Part shown: positions 14,201-14,327 of the stretch, one piece after another
Position numbering within the stretch: position 1 is the first letter of the stretch
Layout of the letters: every line of letters begins with the position of its first letter
Assembly (NCBI GenBank): GCA_040752295.1
Contig: JBFMFE010000031.1
Coordinates: 1-14,327, forward strand
DNA: 14,327 nt
From: JBFMFE01 sp040752295
Lineage (GTDB): Bacteria; UBP15; UBA6099; JBFMBQ01
Direction: 5' to 3'
Made by a program: the position numbers and the translations under genes
The notes under the pieces: generated by a model
Told to the model about the DNA's origin: nothing
Seen by the model: only the letters and a program-made list of their open reading frames with translations
The model's database searches: none

Positions 14201-14327
14201 ATGAGAAGCGACGCGCACGACCCCGAAGTCCTCATCCGCAGGCTGCGCGACGTAAGGCTCGCCTTTCCGCGCCTTGCCGCGATGGAGAGAGAGGCGCCCG
14301 CGTACGTCGCCGAACTGGAAGCCGCCC
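14201..14327 (+). CDS. Partial gene, unidentified product (5' end only)
   Basis: An ATG at 14201, 4 bp after the preceding stop, opens a frame that continues to the window edge (42 codons visible). The translation begins MRSDAHDPEVLIRRLRDVRL and continues as a charged, helix-prone stretch rich in arginine and glutamate. There is no recognisable motif in what remains. GC content and spacing match the cluster, so it is probably the fourth gene of the same operon. Confidence 0.6.
   Translation, partial: MRSDAHDPEVLIRRLRDVRLAFPRLAAMEREAPAYVAELEAA

Overview
This is a GC-rich window from a bacterium, most likely an uncultured Gram-negative-type lineage with a respiratory complex I. I cannot name the phylum: the genes are widespread families and no rRNA is present. 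NuoE and NuoF (the NADH-oxidising module) argue against archaea, cyanobacteria and chloroplast-type complexes. The first ~1.6 kb looks unlike the rest: a very AT-rich orphan gene, a truncated coding fragment, and a cluster of short repeats resembling REP-type mobile debris.

Layout. Positions 1-148 hold a good sigma70-like promoter for an AT-rich hypothetical gene (149-640). A coding remnant on the minus strand (647-816) runs into a repeat cluster (812-1109) that has six copies of an 11-mer and a perfect 63-bp direct repeat. Positions 1110-1588 contain no convincing gene but several hairpins. Positions 1589-10819 are one minus-strand operon, nuoA-E-F-H-J-K-L-M-N in transcription order. Positions 10820-11278 form a divergent control region with a TTGACA-type promoter in each direction and an inverted repeat between them. 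On the plus strand follow a metallo-beta-lactamase-fold hydrolase (11279-12211), a divergent acyl-CoA dehydrogenase homologue (12272-13408), an acetoacetate-decarboxylase-family protein (13420-14196) and the start of another gene cut by the window edge (14201-14327).

How they work together. The nuo genes supply most of the proton-pumping membrane arm (A, H, J, K, L, M, N) and the first part of the NADH-dehydrogenase module (E, F). The operon keeps canonical order but lacks nuoB, C, D, G and I, the subunits that carry most Fe-S clusters and much of the quinone site. These must be encoded elsewhere, be replaced by other partners, or the complex is not standard. The plus-strand genes look like a small acyl-CoA/keto-acid cluster; the dehydrogenase homologue lacks the usual catalytic glutamate, while the decarboxylase homologue keeps its catalytic lysine.

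The most unusual signals are the selective absence of five nuo genes; a short repeat with the core AAACGGGTCAGATAC in the nuoF-nuoH gap, where nuoG would be expected; a tandem, in-frame near-copy of that repeat inside nuoL; and the ACAD homologue without its catalytic base.
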